A stretch of 54,737 bases of DNA, taken from positions 1-54,737 of the forward strand of contig QZKI01000093.1 in the NCBI GenBank assembly GCA_003598055.1. The letters are read 5' to 3'. The notes under the pieces were generated by a model that was not told the origin of the DNA, searched no databases, and saw only the letters and a program-made list of their open reading frames with translations. Within the stretch, counting starts at the first letter, position 1. The number at the start of each line of letters is the position of its first letter. This document shows, piece after piece, positions 42,506 through 51,113 of the stretch. The translations under genes and the position numbers were made by a program. The DNA comes from Candidatus Abyssobacteria bacterium SURF_17. GTDB taxonomy: Bacteria; Abyssobacteria; SURF-5.

Positions 42506-43855
42506 TTGGAGCTATTTGAGGAAGAAGAAAAGCGCGTGCGGGAGAAAAATGCGCCGCTCGCGTGGCGGATGGCGCCGCGCACGCTCGGTGAGTTCGTCGG
42601 GCAGGAACACCTGCTCGGCGCTGGCAAGCTGCTCAGGCGCCAGATAGAATCCGACAGACTCTCCACCGCGATCTTCTACGGCCCACCCGGCACCGGCAAG
42701 ACCGCGCTTGCACGCGTGATTGCAAAAACCTCGAAGGCATCGTTCCAGCGTCTCAACGCCGTCACGTCCGGCGTCGCCGACCTGCGCGAGCTCATCGACG
42801 GTGCCCGCCAGCGAATGGCTGCATCCGGCCGCAAGACCACCGTGTTCGTTGATGAGATACACCGATTCAACCGCGCCCAACAGGACGCGTTGCTGCCGGA
42901 TGTGGAAGAGGGAACCATTACGTTCATTGGCGCCACCACGCAGAATCCCTTCTTCGCCGTGACGGCTCCGCTTGTCTCGCGCTCGCAGATATTTCAGTTT
43001 CAGCCCCTGAGCGCGGAGCATATCCTCGCAATGATTGACCGCGCACTGGCCGATGAAGAACGCGGATTGGGGAAAATGAAGATTCGACTTGATGCGGAGG
43101 CACGCACACACTGGGCGAACTATTCCGACGGCGACGGACGTCGCGCGCTGAATGCGCTCGAGGTCGCTGCCATGACCACTCCGCCGGACGATGATGGCAT
43201 CATTCACATATCGCTTAAAGTCGCTGAGGAATCAATCCAGCGCAAAGCCATCGTGTACGACGGCGCCGGCGACGACCATTACGACACGATTTCGGCGTTC
43301 ATCAAGAGCATGCGCGGCTCCGACCCGGATGCCGCCATCTATTGGCTTGCGAAAATGCTCGAGGCCGGTGAGGACCCACGATTCATCGCGCGCAGAATCG
43401 TCATTTGCGCGTCCGAGGACGTGGGCAATGCCGACCCGCAGGCGCTCGTCGTCGCGAACGCGGCGCTGCAGGTGAGCGAATTCATTGGCATGCCGGAGGC
43501 ACAGATACCGCTCGCGCAGGCAACCATCTATGTTGCGTGCGCGCCCAAGAGCAACGCGAGCTACACGGCAATCTCCGAAGCGCGCAAGGACGTGCGCGAG
43601 AATCCGACGTTTCCGGTGCCGAAGCATCTGCGTGACGCGAATTACCCGGGCGCGAAACGCTTCGGCCATGGTGAGGGCTATAAGTACGCCCATGACTTTC
43701 CCCGCCATTATGTCGAGCAAGTTTACGGTCCCGCCGGAAAGCAGTTCTACAGGCCCACCGACCTTGGCTTCGAGGCCGAAATTCTCAAGCGGCTGGAGAA
43801 GCTAAGAAAGAACGAAGGGGAAAAGGGCAAACGGGGAAAACGGGAAAGGGATTGA
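42506..43855 (+). CDS. rarA: Replication-associated recombination protein A (AAA ATPase)
   Basis: The protein has 449 residues from TTG 42506, preceded seven bases away by GGTGGAG. The frame is open 320 bases further upstream, but that part is repeat family E sequence and should not be translated. Walker A is FYGPPGTGKTALARV, Walker B is VFVDEIHRFNRAQQDALLPD and the sensor region is TFIGATTQNPFF. It acts at stalled replication forks, like E. coli RarA (MgsA). The C-terminus ends in a lysine/arginine-rich tail. It stands alone between two minus-strand groups. Confidence 0.92.
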   Translation: MELFEEEEKRVREKNAPLAWRMAPRTLGEFVGQEHLLGAGKLLRRQIESDRLSTAIFYGPPGTGKTALARVIAKTSKASFQRLNAVTSGVADLRELIDGARQRMAASGRKTTVFVDEIHRFNRAQQDALLPDVEEGTITFIGATTQNPFFAVTAPLVSRSQIFQFQPLSAEHILAMIDRALADEERGLGKMKIRLDAEARTHWANYSDGDGRRALNALEVAAMTTPPDDDGIIHISLKVAEESIQRKAIVYDGAGDDHYDTISAFIKSMRGSDPDAAIYWLAKMLEAGEDPRFIARRIVICASEDVGNADPQALVVANAALQVSEFIGMPEAQIPLAQATIYVACAPKSNASYTAISEARKDVRENPTFPVPKHLRDANYPGAKRFGHGEGYKYAHDFPRHYVEQVYGPAGKQFYRPTDLGFEAEILKRLEKLRKNEGEKGKRGKRERD

Positions 43856-43874
43856 TGGGAACTCCCTATGATTG

Positions 43875-43949
43875 TGTAGGTGCGGATTTATTCGCATCAT
43901 TTTCTCGGCTTATCTTCGCCATGCCTATGCGAATGAATTCGCACCTACA
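43875..43949. repeat. Palindromic repeat family A, copy 3 (75 bp)
   Basis: It runs from TGTAGGTGCGGATTTATTCG to GCGAATGAATTCGCACCTACA minus its last base pair partner, with inverted ends. It lies in the gap between the convergent rarA and radical SAM genes and matches the copy at 10744-10818 in length. Confidence 0.78.
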
Positions 43950-43977
43950 GAATTATGGGACAGCATCAGACCCGCCT

Positions 43978-45273
43978 TCAGGAGCGCAGGTGCCCGAGAG
44001 TCCAGTTGTTGTGACGCGAGCAGGCGTCCTTGAGATAGTCCGCTACCCAGTCCTTGACGTGGGAGCTGATGTAGAACTTAGGCTCTAGGAGCGGGTCGTC
44101 GGCTGAGATGACGCTTTCTTGAACCGCGATTTCGCGAAGCGCCGTGTCGGGCATCAATCGGATGCCGATGCACATGTCAAGGAACAGCGGCGCGCGCTTG
44201 TCAAGGAAATCCACCGTTTCTTCAAGAGTCTCCCGGTCTTCCCCCGGTCCGCCAACGAGAAGCGAGAGCACATAGCTTATCTGCATTTCCTCGAGCAGCT
44301 CGCACGCCTTCTGCAGCTGCTCTCTCGTAAAATCCTTCCGTAACGTTTTGAGCATGCGCTCCGACCCTGACTCGCAGCCAAGCGAGATGACGCCGCAGCC
44401 TGAATCGCGCATGAGTTCAATGAGCTTGCGGTTCATGAACGCGGGATGAAGGCCCGCAACCCAGTGCAGGTTGAGTCCTCGTCGGCTGATGGCTTGACAG
44501 ACCTCTTCCGCGTAACCGGGCGGGTGATTGAATATGGCATCGGTGAAGAAGACGACGGTTGCGCCCGTGTCCTTCTCGAGTGACTCGAGTTCGTCGGCAA
44601 CCCGTTCGGGCGATTTCATGCGCCAGCGGGGACCCATCTTTTGCGGGCCGTCGCAGTAAAGACATCGAAACGGACAGCCCTGCTTTGTGACCATGTTCGC
44701 CATTCCCCCTTGTTCGAAGTAATGTTGGCTGTCGAACAGGTCGCGCCGCGGCGGGCGGAGCGAGTCAAGGTCTTCGATGAGCTTTGGCGGATTCGCCGTG
44801 ATGCCTTGCGGTGTTCGCCAGACGAGACCGGATAGATCAGACCAATCAATGTTTCGCTCGATTCGCTCAACCAGTTCACGGAAAACCAGTTCCCCCTCGC
44901 CGACAATGCCGAAATCGGGCTCGAGGTATTCAAATGCCGCAATCGGGCTCACCGTGAATGCCGAGCCGCCAATGACAACTGTTGCATCGGAATTGCTGCG
45001 GCACAATTGAATGAGCTGTTTCGCCTCGGGAAGGAAGTACTCCATATTCAGGGAACATTGATTGTCGACGTTTCTGATCGAGATACCGATGAGGTCGGGG
45101 CTAAAGCTCGAGAGAGCCGACTTCACATCGGCTTCCGGATGGTTGGAAAACATCAAATCGAGCACGCGGATTTCGTGGCGACGGTCATCAAGCTGAGCGA
45201 TAACGCTGGCAAGCCCGAGCGGCATCGGCGGCATAGCCTTGAACCGGTTGACAGATATGAACAAGAGCTTCAC
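43978..45273 (-). CDS. B12-binding-domain radical SAM protein
   Basis: The protein has 431 residues. The N-terminal 140 residues form a cobalamin-binding-like Rossmann domain (LLFISVNRFKAMPPMPLGLA, VVIGGSAFTV). The radical SAM motif GCPFRCLYCDG (CxxxCxxC) follows near residue 200, with GGPGEDRETLEETVDFL near 350. Such proteins perform methylations or rearrangements on diverse substrates, but the product here is unknown. It lies downstream of the AEC permease gene on the same strand (79 bases). No biosynthetic cluster surrounds it. Confidence 0.85.
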   Translation of the reverse strand: MKLLFISVNRFKAMPPMPLGLASVIAQLDDRRHEIRVLDLMFSNHPEADVKSALSSFSPDLIGISIRNVDNQCSLNMEYFLPEAKQLIQLCRSNSDATVVIGGSAFTVSPIAAFEYLEPDFGIVGEGELVFRELVERIERNIDWSDLSGLVWRTPQGITANPPKLIEDLDSLRPPRRDLFDSQHYFEQGGMANMVTKQGCPFRCLYCDGPQKMGPRWRMKSPERVADELESLEKDTGATVVFFTDAIFNHPPGYAEEVCQAISRRGLNLHWVAGLHPAFMNRKLIELMRDSGCGVISLGCESGSERMLKTLRKDFTREQLQKACELLEEMQISYVLSLLVGGPGEDRETLEETVDFLDKRAPLFLDMCIGIRLMPDTALREIAVQESVISADDPLLEPKFYISSHVKDWVADYLKDACSRHNNWTLGHLRS

Positions 45274-45352
45274 AGGCGCATTTTCCCCCTTTCGGAAAAT
45301 CTGGTCTTATCTTACCACGAACCGGCGGCCACTTTCGTGCGGCGGCTTACAG

Positions 45353-46219
45353 TCATGTGACAAACGCCAGATATACGGGTGTCACCACTACGGAAAGCAA
45401 TGTCCCGAGAACGATTGCTGAGGCGACGGCGTCGGGGTTTGCCCCATACTTTTGCGCAAGCACCACGTTGAACACCGCCGGAGGCATGAGCGAGTCGAGA
45501 AAGATGATATTGCGCGCAACGCCGGTGACTCCGAGTACCGTCACAAATATCGCTGCAATGATAAAGCCGCCGCCCATTCGGATACCTACGGCCACGAGCG
45601 CATGTCGCACATCGGAGACTCTGAGCAGCCGCAACTGTATTCCGAGGTTCAGTATCATAAGAGGAATCGCGACGTCTGAAAGCATCTCAATCGGTGTCAT
45701 GAGGAATTTCGGAAGCTCAATGCCGAAGATGGTAGCTGCGAGTCCCGCACAGGCGGCGTAAATGAGGGGAAGCCGAAACATCTCGCGGAGGCCTCCCTTC
45801 CCTTTTGCAATCGACACGCCGAGGGAGGCGTTCATGATAGACACGACCACCATGAAGATGATGGCCTTGTCAAACCCTGCCTTCCCGAAGGCAAGGAGCG
45901 CAAACGGCAACGCCATGTTGCCCGAATTCATGAACATTGCAGGAAGTAGAAGACCGCGCATCTGAAGCCCGTTCTGGCGCTGGTAAAGCAGCATCAAGGC
46001 GCCTCCACTGAGAACAATGACAACGGCGGCTCCGCCCATAATCAGCCAATCAGAGGGAACGATTTCACGCTTTGCTATGGAAGTGAAGACCAAACACGGG
46101 CTGGTCACATTCACCAGAATTTCGGATATGGTGGGGGTATCCAGTCGTTTGAGGCGTGCGAGCGCCCACCCGAGCGCCATGATTGCAAAGACGGGGAATA
46201 CTACCTCGATAATGGTCAC
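45353..46219 (-). CDS. AEC (auxin efflux carrier) family permease
   Basis: The protein has 288 residues from GTG 46219, with GGAG upstream; an upstream extension runs into a family F repeat and is rejected. About ten hydrophobic helices are present. Family features are ILVNVTSPCLVFTSIAKR, FMNSGNMALPFALLAFG and MPPAVFNVVLAQKYGANPD near the end. Bacterial AEC proteins export organic acids such as malate or amino-acid-like compounds; the substrate here is unknown. Confidence 0.85.
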   Translation of the reverse strand: MTIIEVVFPVFAIMALGWALARLKRLDTPTISEILVNVTSPCLVFTSIAKREIVPSDWLIMGGAAVVIVLSGGALMLLYQRQNGLQMRGLLLPAMFMNSGNMALPFALLAFGKAGFDKAIIFMVVVSIMNASLGVSIAKGKGGLREMFRLPLIYAACAGLAATIFGIELPKFLMTPIEMLSDVAIPLMILNLGIQLRLLRVSDVRHALVAVGIRMGGGFIIAAIFVTVLGVTGVARNIIFLDSLMPPAVFNVVLAQKYGANPDAVASAIVLGTLLSVVVTPVYLAFVT

Positions 46220-46299
46220 CTTGTACGCTCCATGAATAAGAAAACCAGCCGCTGGTCCCGTAAAGTGAGGGCCTGTCGGCCGGTCTTTGCTCCGTCCAT

Positions 46300-46393
46300 C
46301 CGGGGACAGAATACCTGTACGCTCATGTTCCGGCGAGGGTTGGAAAACTGTGGTCGTTTGTCTTTTCCGCAGCAATAGGTATTATGTCCCCGG
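46300..46393. repeat. Repeat family F, clear copy (94 bp)
   Basis: CCGGGGACAGAATACC at the left and GGTATTATGTCCCCGG at the right are inverted repeats with one mismatch in 16. A single arm is present at the msbA stop (10642-10655) and a diverged copy at 33238-33335. Confidence 0.75.
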
Positions 46394-46435
46394 AATGGTA
46401 ACACACGGACGGCAGGATTGCAAGGAGGGGAAGGT

Positions 46436-46606
46436 ATGACGGGCAGCGTTTGTCAAGAGCCCGGGGAGATTTGCCGCGAGAAGTTGTTGCGCCCCTTCAG
46501 AATCTTCCAGATGCTCATATGCAGTCTCAGGGCCGAGGCCATGCTGAGCTACACGAATTGGGAACGTTCGCTAGCACCTGGACGAAATATTCGGTTTCTC
46601 TTGTGA
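46436..46606 (+). CDS. Possible 56-residue protein, doubtful
   Basis: An ATG with AGGAGGGG five bases upstream opens a 56-codon frame (MTGSVCQEPGEICREKLLRP at the start). The ribosome binding site is good, but the protein has no recognisable fold and the frame partly overlaps the antisense frame downstream of the receiver gene. It may be chance. Confidence 0.2.
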   Translation: MTGSVCQEPGEICREKLLRPFRIFQMLICSLRAEAMLSYTNWERSLAPGRNIRFLL

Positions 46607-46825
46607 CGGTTCAGCCTTGCTCTCACTGCCCTGTTGGAGGGGCGCAACAATTTCCCCGCGATGCATGCTCTTCCTCATCAGGCTACTTATTGGGGTGATA
46701 GGCTGATACTCTCCTTTGCTCCTGGGAACAATATCAACCAACATGGGCAGGTCAACAAGGTAAATTGTCGTATTCTTACTGATGTCCTCCTCATTGGCAT
46801 CCGTCTGATTGTGCCTGTGATTCTT
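46571..46825 (-). other. 84 open codons in phase with the receiver gene beyond its TGA
   Basis: After the receiver's stop (46828-46826) the same frame stays open to a TAG at 46573-46571. The translation looks protein-like in part (TTIYLVDLPMLVDIVPRSKG, then SSLMRKSMHRGEIVAPLQQG). There is no ATG with a ribosome binding site near its beginning; the only ATG (46744) lacks one. It could be a C-terminal domain lost by a nonsense mutation, a read-through product or a coincidence. Confidence 0.4.
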
Positions 46826-47236
46826 TCAAACCTCCGAGAAATCGGTCTCGTTTTCGCTTACGCCTTTACTCTGGGCTTCTATGATGCCGATCACGCGCCG
46901 CAACTCATCGTACTTGATCGGTTTTGACAGCCACAACATTCCCTCGAGGCTCGATTCGTCGAGGTAGCGATTCACGTCTCCGTGTGCAGTGGTGAGGATG
47001 ACCGGCGTAAGTGGCTTAAGACTTTTTATCTTGTTGAGCAGATTAATGCAGCAACTCCGCAGCAGGAATAGGTCGGTGATGATGAAATCGAACCTCCACC
47101 TATTGAGCCGATGCATGGCCTGCTCTTCGGTGGCCGCAACTACCACATCGTAGCCGTCTTCGCGAAGGATTTTGGCCAAAGCCACAAGCGCATTGCGCTC
47201 GTCATCGACGACCAATACTTTCTTTGCTGCTGACAA
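46826..47236 (-). CDS. Single-domain response regulator (receiver protein)
   Basis: The protein has 136 residues from TTG 47236, with AGAGG upstream. The acidic pair is Asp 11-12 in VVDDERNAL, the phospho-acceptor Asp 55 is in FIITDLFLL, the switch Thr is in ILTTAHGD and Lys 105 is in WLSKPIKYD, so the phosphorylation site is complete. No output domain follows before the stop. No histidine kinase is in the window, so it is an orphan receiver. The frame continues open beyond the stop (46571-46825). Confidence 0.88.
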   Translation of the reverse strand: MSAAKKVLVVDDERNALVALAKILREDGYDVVVAATEEQAMHRLNRWRFDFIITDLFLLRSCCINLLNKIKSLKPLTPVILTTAHGDVNRYLDESSLEGMLWLSKPIKYDELRRVIGIIEAQSKGVSENETDFSEV

Positions 47237-47567
47237 CGTAACCTCTTCTCACGGCCGCTTTGACCGGACTCTCTCAGAAATAAGGAACAATAAACCGCAT
47301 GGTCCAAAAGCATCAACAATGCCAACGGAACAACGATGCTTAAACAAGATATGCGTCGATTGTGTAAGTTAAGTCATAACAGCATCTTGTAATGTTAATA
47401 GCATATTCATGACCTCTGTTTTTTTCTTCGTGACGGCCCTTTGCTTAGGGGGTTGCCACGAAATATTTGCATCATTTTTTCATCTCACTGCAACCCCATG
47501 CAAAATTTGCGTATGTAATTAACGGAATCGGTGTGCAGGAGACCCATAATAGAGGTGGAAAAACCAC
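47237..47567. other. AT-rich divergent intergenic region
   Basis: These bases lie between the receiver gene and the nfeD locus. They are AT-rich around 47340-47520 with a small dyad GCAAAATTTGC near 47502. No gene or repeat copy was recognised. Confidence 0.4.
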
Positions 47568-47596
47568 TTGCAGATTGGGTGTGGAACAAGTATAAT
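47568..47596 (+). promoter_or_regulatory. Candidate promoter of the nfeD-floA locus
   Basis: TTGCAG (47568-47573), 17 bases, TATAAT (47591-47596). The -10 is perfect and the -35 matches only in TTG. Transcription would start near 47603, about 70 bases before the proposed start codon. Confidence 0.4.
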
Positions 47597-47670
47597 GCAA
47601 CTGATTTATTCACGAATTGTCCTTACTGCTTGCGAACGCCAGCCAGATGGGCGGGGGAACTTCAGGATTG

Positions 47671-49227
47671 ATGGCACGGTTCTCATGGTGTGGCAGCAGA
47701 AGCTCCTCAGAATCAGGCATTTTCCTCCGGTGCGCGCGTAATTCGCGAAAGGCGTTCCCCTCCGTCAGCGGTATTCCGCTTGTTGTCTTCCTGGTCATAG
47801 TTCTTCTGGCCGGTAGAGGATTCGAGTCTTCTGGCGAAGCAGTTGCCGTTTCGGGCGCCGTACTGGTAATCCCTGTTCACGATGTTATTGACCTCGGCGT
47901 CGCATTCTTTGTGAAACGGTCCGTTGAAGGGGCTGAGCGTAGCGGGGTTCAACACATCGTTGTCGAGCTGGACACCCTTGGTGGTCGGGTGGACGCGGCG
48001 CTGGACATCCGGGATGCATTGGAAGGATGCGAGGTGCCGATATCCGCATATGTCAACAAGCGAGCGATTTCCGCGGGCGCGCTCATCTGCATAACTGCCA
48101 AGGATATCGCAATGGTTTCCGGCAGCACAATTGGCGCCGCAACTCCCATCGGTATCGGCCCGATGGGAGACAAACAGCAGACTGGCGAAAAGGAAGTATC
48201 CTACTTGCGCGGAGAGTTCCGGGCAACGGCTGAACGGAATGGTCATTCACCGCTGTTGGCAGAGGCGATGGTAGACCCAGATACAGAGGTGTGGGCGGTC
48301 TTTGAAAACGGTGTCCCGAGGATAGTCTCGTCTTCGGAGGCCGAAGAGTTGAAGTCTCAATCTGAGAAACTCGAGACGGAGGTCGTTTCCCCGAGGGGGA
48401 AGCTGCTCACACTGACGGCTGCCGAGGCGTTGAAATTTGGGCTCGCGGGCTCGACGCCGGCAACATTGGAGGACTTTGTCCGCTCGCTCGGGCTCGATCC
48501 TTCGAGCATGATCGTGGCCAAAGTGTCGTGGTCGGAGAATGTGGTGCGGTTCCTTACCCATCCGATTGTGTCCGGCCTGCTGCTTACATTCGGCGTGCTC
48601 GGCATCTTCTTCGAGCTGCAGATGCCGGGCTGGGGAATAAGCGGTACATTGGGCACGCTGTTTCTCCTCCTTTTCTTTGGCGGCCATTACCTTGCGGGCC
48701 TTGCGACGTTCCTGGACGTGCTTCTCTTCGTCGTAGGTTTGGGACTGCTTGCATTGGAGCTGCTGGTGATTCCCGGGTTCGGCATTGCAGGCATCTCGGG
48801 CATGGTATGCATTCTCGCAGGCATTTACCTTGCGCTTGTGAAGCGGCCCGTGCCCGAGTTTTCCTGGGATTACCAAATGCTTTCCAGCGCGCTGATCACG
48901 TTCATTTTCGTTGTGATTGCGGCGACTATTGGGATTGTAGCCATTTGGAAAACATTTCCTGATTCGCGGGTAAGAAAGTTCATGGTGCTTTCTGCGAGAG
49001 AAGATGCAGAAGCTGGGTACACGGCGGGAGAGAGTCTGGAAGCCTTGGAGGGACAGGTTGGCAGGAGCTTGACTCATCTAAGGCCGAGCGGGAAAGCGCT
49101 CATCGGTGGTGAGAGGGTCGAAGTGCAGACGCAGGGCGAGTTCATCGAGAAAGACAGGCCGCTGAGAGTAGTGAGAGTTTTGGGGAACAAGGTTTTTGTC
49201 GCCGAGGAAGGAGCTGAAACCACGTGA
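47671..49227 (+). CDS. Full-length NfeD-family membrane serine protease (ClpP class)
   Basis: The protein has 518 residues from ATG 47671; the start is uncertain because a TTG at 47617 is in frame and no site has a strong ribosome binding site. After an N-terminal hydrophobic stretch (IPLVVFLVIVLLAG) comes a ClpP-fold protease with Ser 134 in KRAISAGALI and Lys 174 in TGEKEVSYLR, spaced about 40 residues as in archaeal 1510-N. Four to five helices follow (residues 300-430), then a C-terminal OB-fold NfeD domain (GQVGRSLTHLRPSGKALIGG). Such proteases cleave stomatin/flotillin-like partners; a FloA domain is encoded two genes downstream. Confidence 0.87.
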   Translation: MARFSWCGSRSSSESGIFLRCARNSRKAFPSVSGIPLVVFLVIVLLAGRGFESSGEAVAVSGAVLVIPVHDVIDLGVAFFVKRSVEGAERSGVQHIVVELDTLGGRVDAALDIRDALEGCEVPISAYVNKRAISAGALICITAKDIAMVSGSTIGAATPIGIGPMGDKQQTGEKEVSYLRGEFRATAERNGHSPLLAEAMVDPDTEVWAVFENGVPRIVSSSEAEELKSQSEKLETEVVSPRGKLLTLTAAEALKFGLAGSTPATLEDFVRSLGLDPSSMIVAKVSWSENVVRFLTHPIVSGLLLTFGVLGIFFELQMPGWGISGTLGTLFLLLFFGGHYLAGLATFLDVLLFVVGLGLLALELLVIPGFGIAGISGMVCILAGIYLALVKRPVPEFSWDYQMLSSALITFIFVVIAATIGIVAIWKTFPDSRVRKFMVLSAREDAEAGYTAGESLEALEGQVGRSLTHLRPSGKALIGGERVEVQTQGEFIEKDRPLRVVRVLGNKVFVAEEGAETT

Positions 49228-49229
49228 CC

Positions 49230-49607
49230 ATGGGCACGCAGATGAGGGAGAAGAAGACGCTGCTTTCCATGACGCGGGCGTTCCGCGTGGACATTCAGGA
49301 CATTCAGCAGAAGGGTGCGGGCTACTACTCGTGCGGCCCGTTCGTTACACGATATAATAAACTCCTGACGAAGGCGAGAGAATTGTTTTCCGACGAGCAG
49401 ACAGCGCTTCTGAACTCATTTGATGAGATAGCAGACACCAAATCGGTTGACCCGGCCGACAAGATGAAGGTGACGCAGCACGTGCTCATCGAGCTGGGCC
49501 AGCTTATCACTTACATGGAATCCGTCATAACACAGGAAGAAGAGGGACGACGGAAGCAAGCGTCGGGCGGAGTGTCGCCGGAGAAGGACTCAGGCGGGAA
49601 CGCCTAG
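49230..49607 (+). CDS. Conserved-looking small soluble protein, unknown function
   Basis: The protein has 125 residues from ATG 49230; a GTG at 49224 overlapping the previous stop is also possible. I do not recognise it. It is predicted by eye to be mostly helical without membrane segments. Notable stretches are [20 protein letters not shown] and [20 protein letters not shown], followed by a Glu/Gly-rich tail. It lies between the NfeD protease gene and the NfeD-FloA fusion, whose ribosome binding site overlaps its stop codon. It may be an adaptor or assembly factor of this membrane system; that is inferred from position only. Confidence 0.7.
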   Translation: MGTQMREKKTLLSMTRAFRVDIQDIQQKGAGYYSCGPFVTRYNKLLTKARELFSDEQTALLNSFDEIADTKSVDPADKMKVTQHVLIELGQLITYMESVITQEEEGRRKQASGGVSPEKDSGGNA

Positions 49608-49618
49608 GAGGGCGGGGA

Positions 49619-51112
49619 ATGCTCGTCTTGCTGCTGTTTATCATTGCAGTAGTCGTCATCTGTGTCGAACTGTTCCTGCCCGGTGGAGTGTTCGGCGTTT
49701 TGGGGGTGATCGCATTAATCGGAAGCATGGTGCTGGCAGTCCGGCAGTATGATGAGATGGGGTTCTGGATCATTGTGGGGGAGCTGGTGAGCGCGACGGT
49801 CCTGGTCCTGTTTGGGCTAAAGTATTTCCCGCGCAGTCGGACAGGCAAGCTTCTCATCCTGCATCGGAGCCTCGACAAGCAGTTGGGTTACAGCGGGACG
49901 GAAGCTTTGGAGAAGTACATCGGCAAAGAGGGAGTGAGCCTGACGGATTTGCGCCCGGCGGGCACCGCGCAGGTCGGGACCGTTCGTCTGGACGTCGTTT
50001 CGGAAGGAACCTTCATTGATAAAGGGAAGCGAGTGAAGGTGGCGGCGGTTGAGGGGAATCGAGTGGTTGTCAGGGAGATAGGAAACGCGATAGGAGAGGA
50101 GGACGGCCTCATGAACGTGGGTCTGTTGCTCAGTCTGGTTCTCGTGGGACTCATCCTGGCGATTATCGCCGTGTTGGCGCGGTTTTTTGGGCTGTGGCTA
50201 CGAGCGGTTCTCTCCGATGCTCACGTCGGCTTCGCAAGCCTCATCGGGATGAGCCTGCGGAAAGTGAACCCGAGCGTGATTGTTAATACGCGTATTATGG
50301 CTATTAAAGCGGGGCTTAACGTGGGCACAAACGATTTAGAAGCACACTATCTTGCCAACGGGAACGTGGTGCGCGTGGTGCAGGCGCTGATTGCGGCGAA
50401 CAAAGCCAACATTGCTCTCACGTTTGCGCGTTCCGCTGCGATAGATCTTGCCGGGCGCGATGTGCTCGAGGCAGTGCAGACGAGCGTCAACCCCAAGGTG
50501 ATTGACGCGCCCGATCCCCGGAAAGGGAAAGAGACGGTGGACGCTGTTGCCATGGACGGCATCCAGTTGAAGGCGAAGGCGCGCGTGACCGTTCGCGCGA
50601 ATCTCGAGCGGCTGGTTGGCGGCGCTACCGAAGAAACCATCATCGCGCGTGTCGGAGAGGGCATCGTGACCACTATCGGCTCGGCCGAGACCCATAAGAA
50701 GGTGCTCGAGAATCCTGACTTGATTTCCCGCAAGGTGCTCGAGAAAGGGCTCGACGCCGGGACCGCCTTCGAGATACTCTCGATAGACATCGCCGACATT
50801 GATGTGGGTGAGAATATCGGCGCCCAGCTTCAAACGAAGCAGGCAGAAGCGGATAAGCAGATAGCTCAGGCGAAAGCAGAGGAACGCCGCGCCATGGCTA
50901 CCGCGCGCGAGCAGGAGATGCGCGCACAGGTGGTCGAGATGCGTGCGAAAGTCGTAGAGGCCGAGGCAGAGGTGCCGCGTGCGATCGCCGAAGCGTTCCG
51001 GAGCGGTAATCTCGGTCTCATGGATTACTACCGACTTCGCAACATTCAGTCGGATACCTCGATGAGGCAGTCTATTTCAGATATGGGGAAGTCTGACAAA
51101 AAGGATGAGTAG
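49619..51112 (+). CDS. floA: In-frame fusion of a short NfeD protein and flotillin-like FloA
   Basis: The protein has 497 residues. Residues 1-164 are a short NfeD: two to three helices, then an OB-fold ([20 protein letters not shown], then [10 protein letters not shown]). Residues 165-497 are a complete FloA of about 333 residues, close to the usual length: an N-terminal helix ([20 protein letters not shown]), the SPFH domain ([20 protein letters not shown]) and the Ala/Glu-rich coiled coil ending [20 protein letters not shown]. No stop separates the parts. AGGAGG at 50097-50102 lies eight bases before the ATG for residue 165, so free FloA may also be made. FloA scaffolds membrane microdomains. 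Confidence 0.88.
   Translation: MLVLLLFIIAVVVICVELFLPGGVFGVLGVIALIGSMVLAVRQYDEMGFWIIVGELVSATVLVLFGLKYFPRSRTGKLLILHRSLDKQLGYSGTEALEKYIGKEGVSLTDLRPAGTAQVGTVRLDVVSEGTFIDKGKRVKVAAVEGNRVVVREIGNAIGEEDGLMNVGLLLSLVLVGLILAIIAVLARFFGLWLRAVLSDAHVGFASLIGMSLRKVNPSVIVNTRIMAIKAGLNVGTNDLEAHYLANGNVVRVVQALIAANKANIALTFARSAAIDLAGRDVLEAVQTSVNPKVIDAPDPRKGKETVDAVAMDGIQLKAKARVTVRANLERLVGGATEETIIARVGEGIVTTIGSAETHKKVLENPDLISRKVLEKGLDAGTAFEILSIDIADIDVGENIGAQLQTKQAEADKQIAQAKAEERRAMATAREQEMRAQVVEMRAKVVEAEAEVPRAIAEAFRSGNLGLMDYYRLRNIQSDTSMRQSISDMGKSDKKDE
50097..50113 (+). promoter_or_regulatory. Internal ribosome binding site and ATG for stand-alone FloA
   Basis: AGGAGG (50097-50102), eight bases, then ATG (50111-50113), in frame within the fusion and exactly at the canonical FloA N-terminus ([10 protein letters not shown]). 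Confidence 0.6.
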
Positions 51113-51113
51113 C

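Larger units (their letters stand above)
46220..46825. other. Intergenic region
   Basis: These 606 bases between the AEC gene and the receiver gene hold a family F repeat (46300-46393), a weak plus-strand small frame (46436-46606) and an open minus-strand frame in phase with the receiver (46571-46825). Confidence 0.5.

Noticed and set aside
47556..47572. Sigma54-like TGG...TTGCA upstream of the nfeD locus
   Set aside because: The GG to GC spacing is one base too long and a TATAAT lies just downstream at sigma70 spacing.
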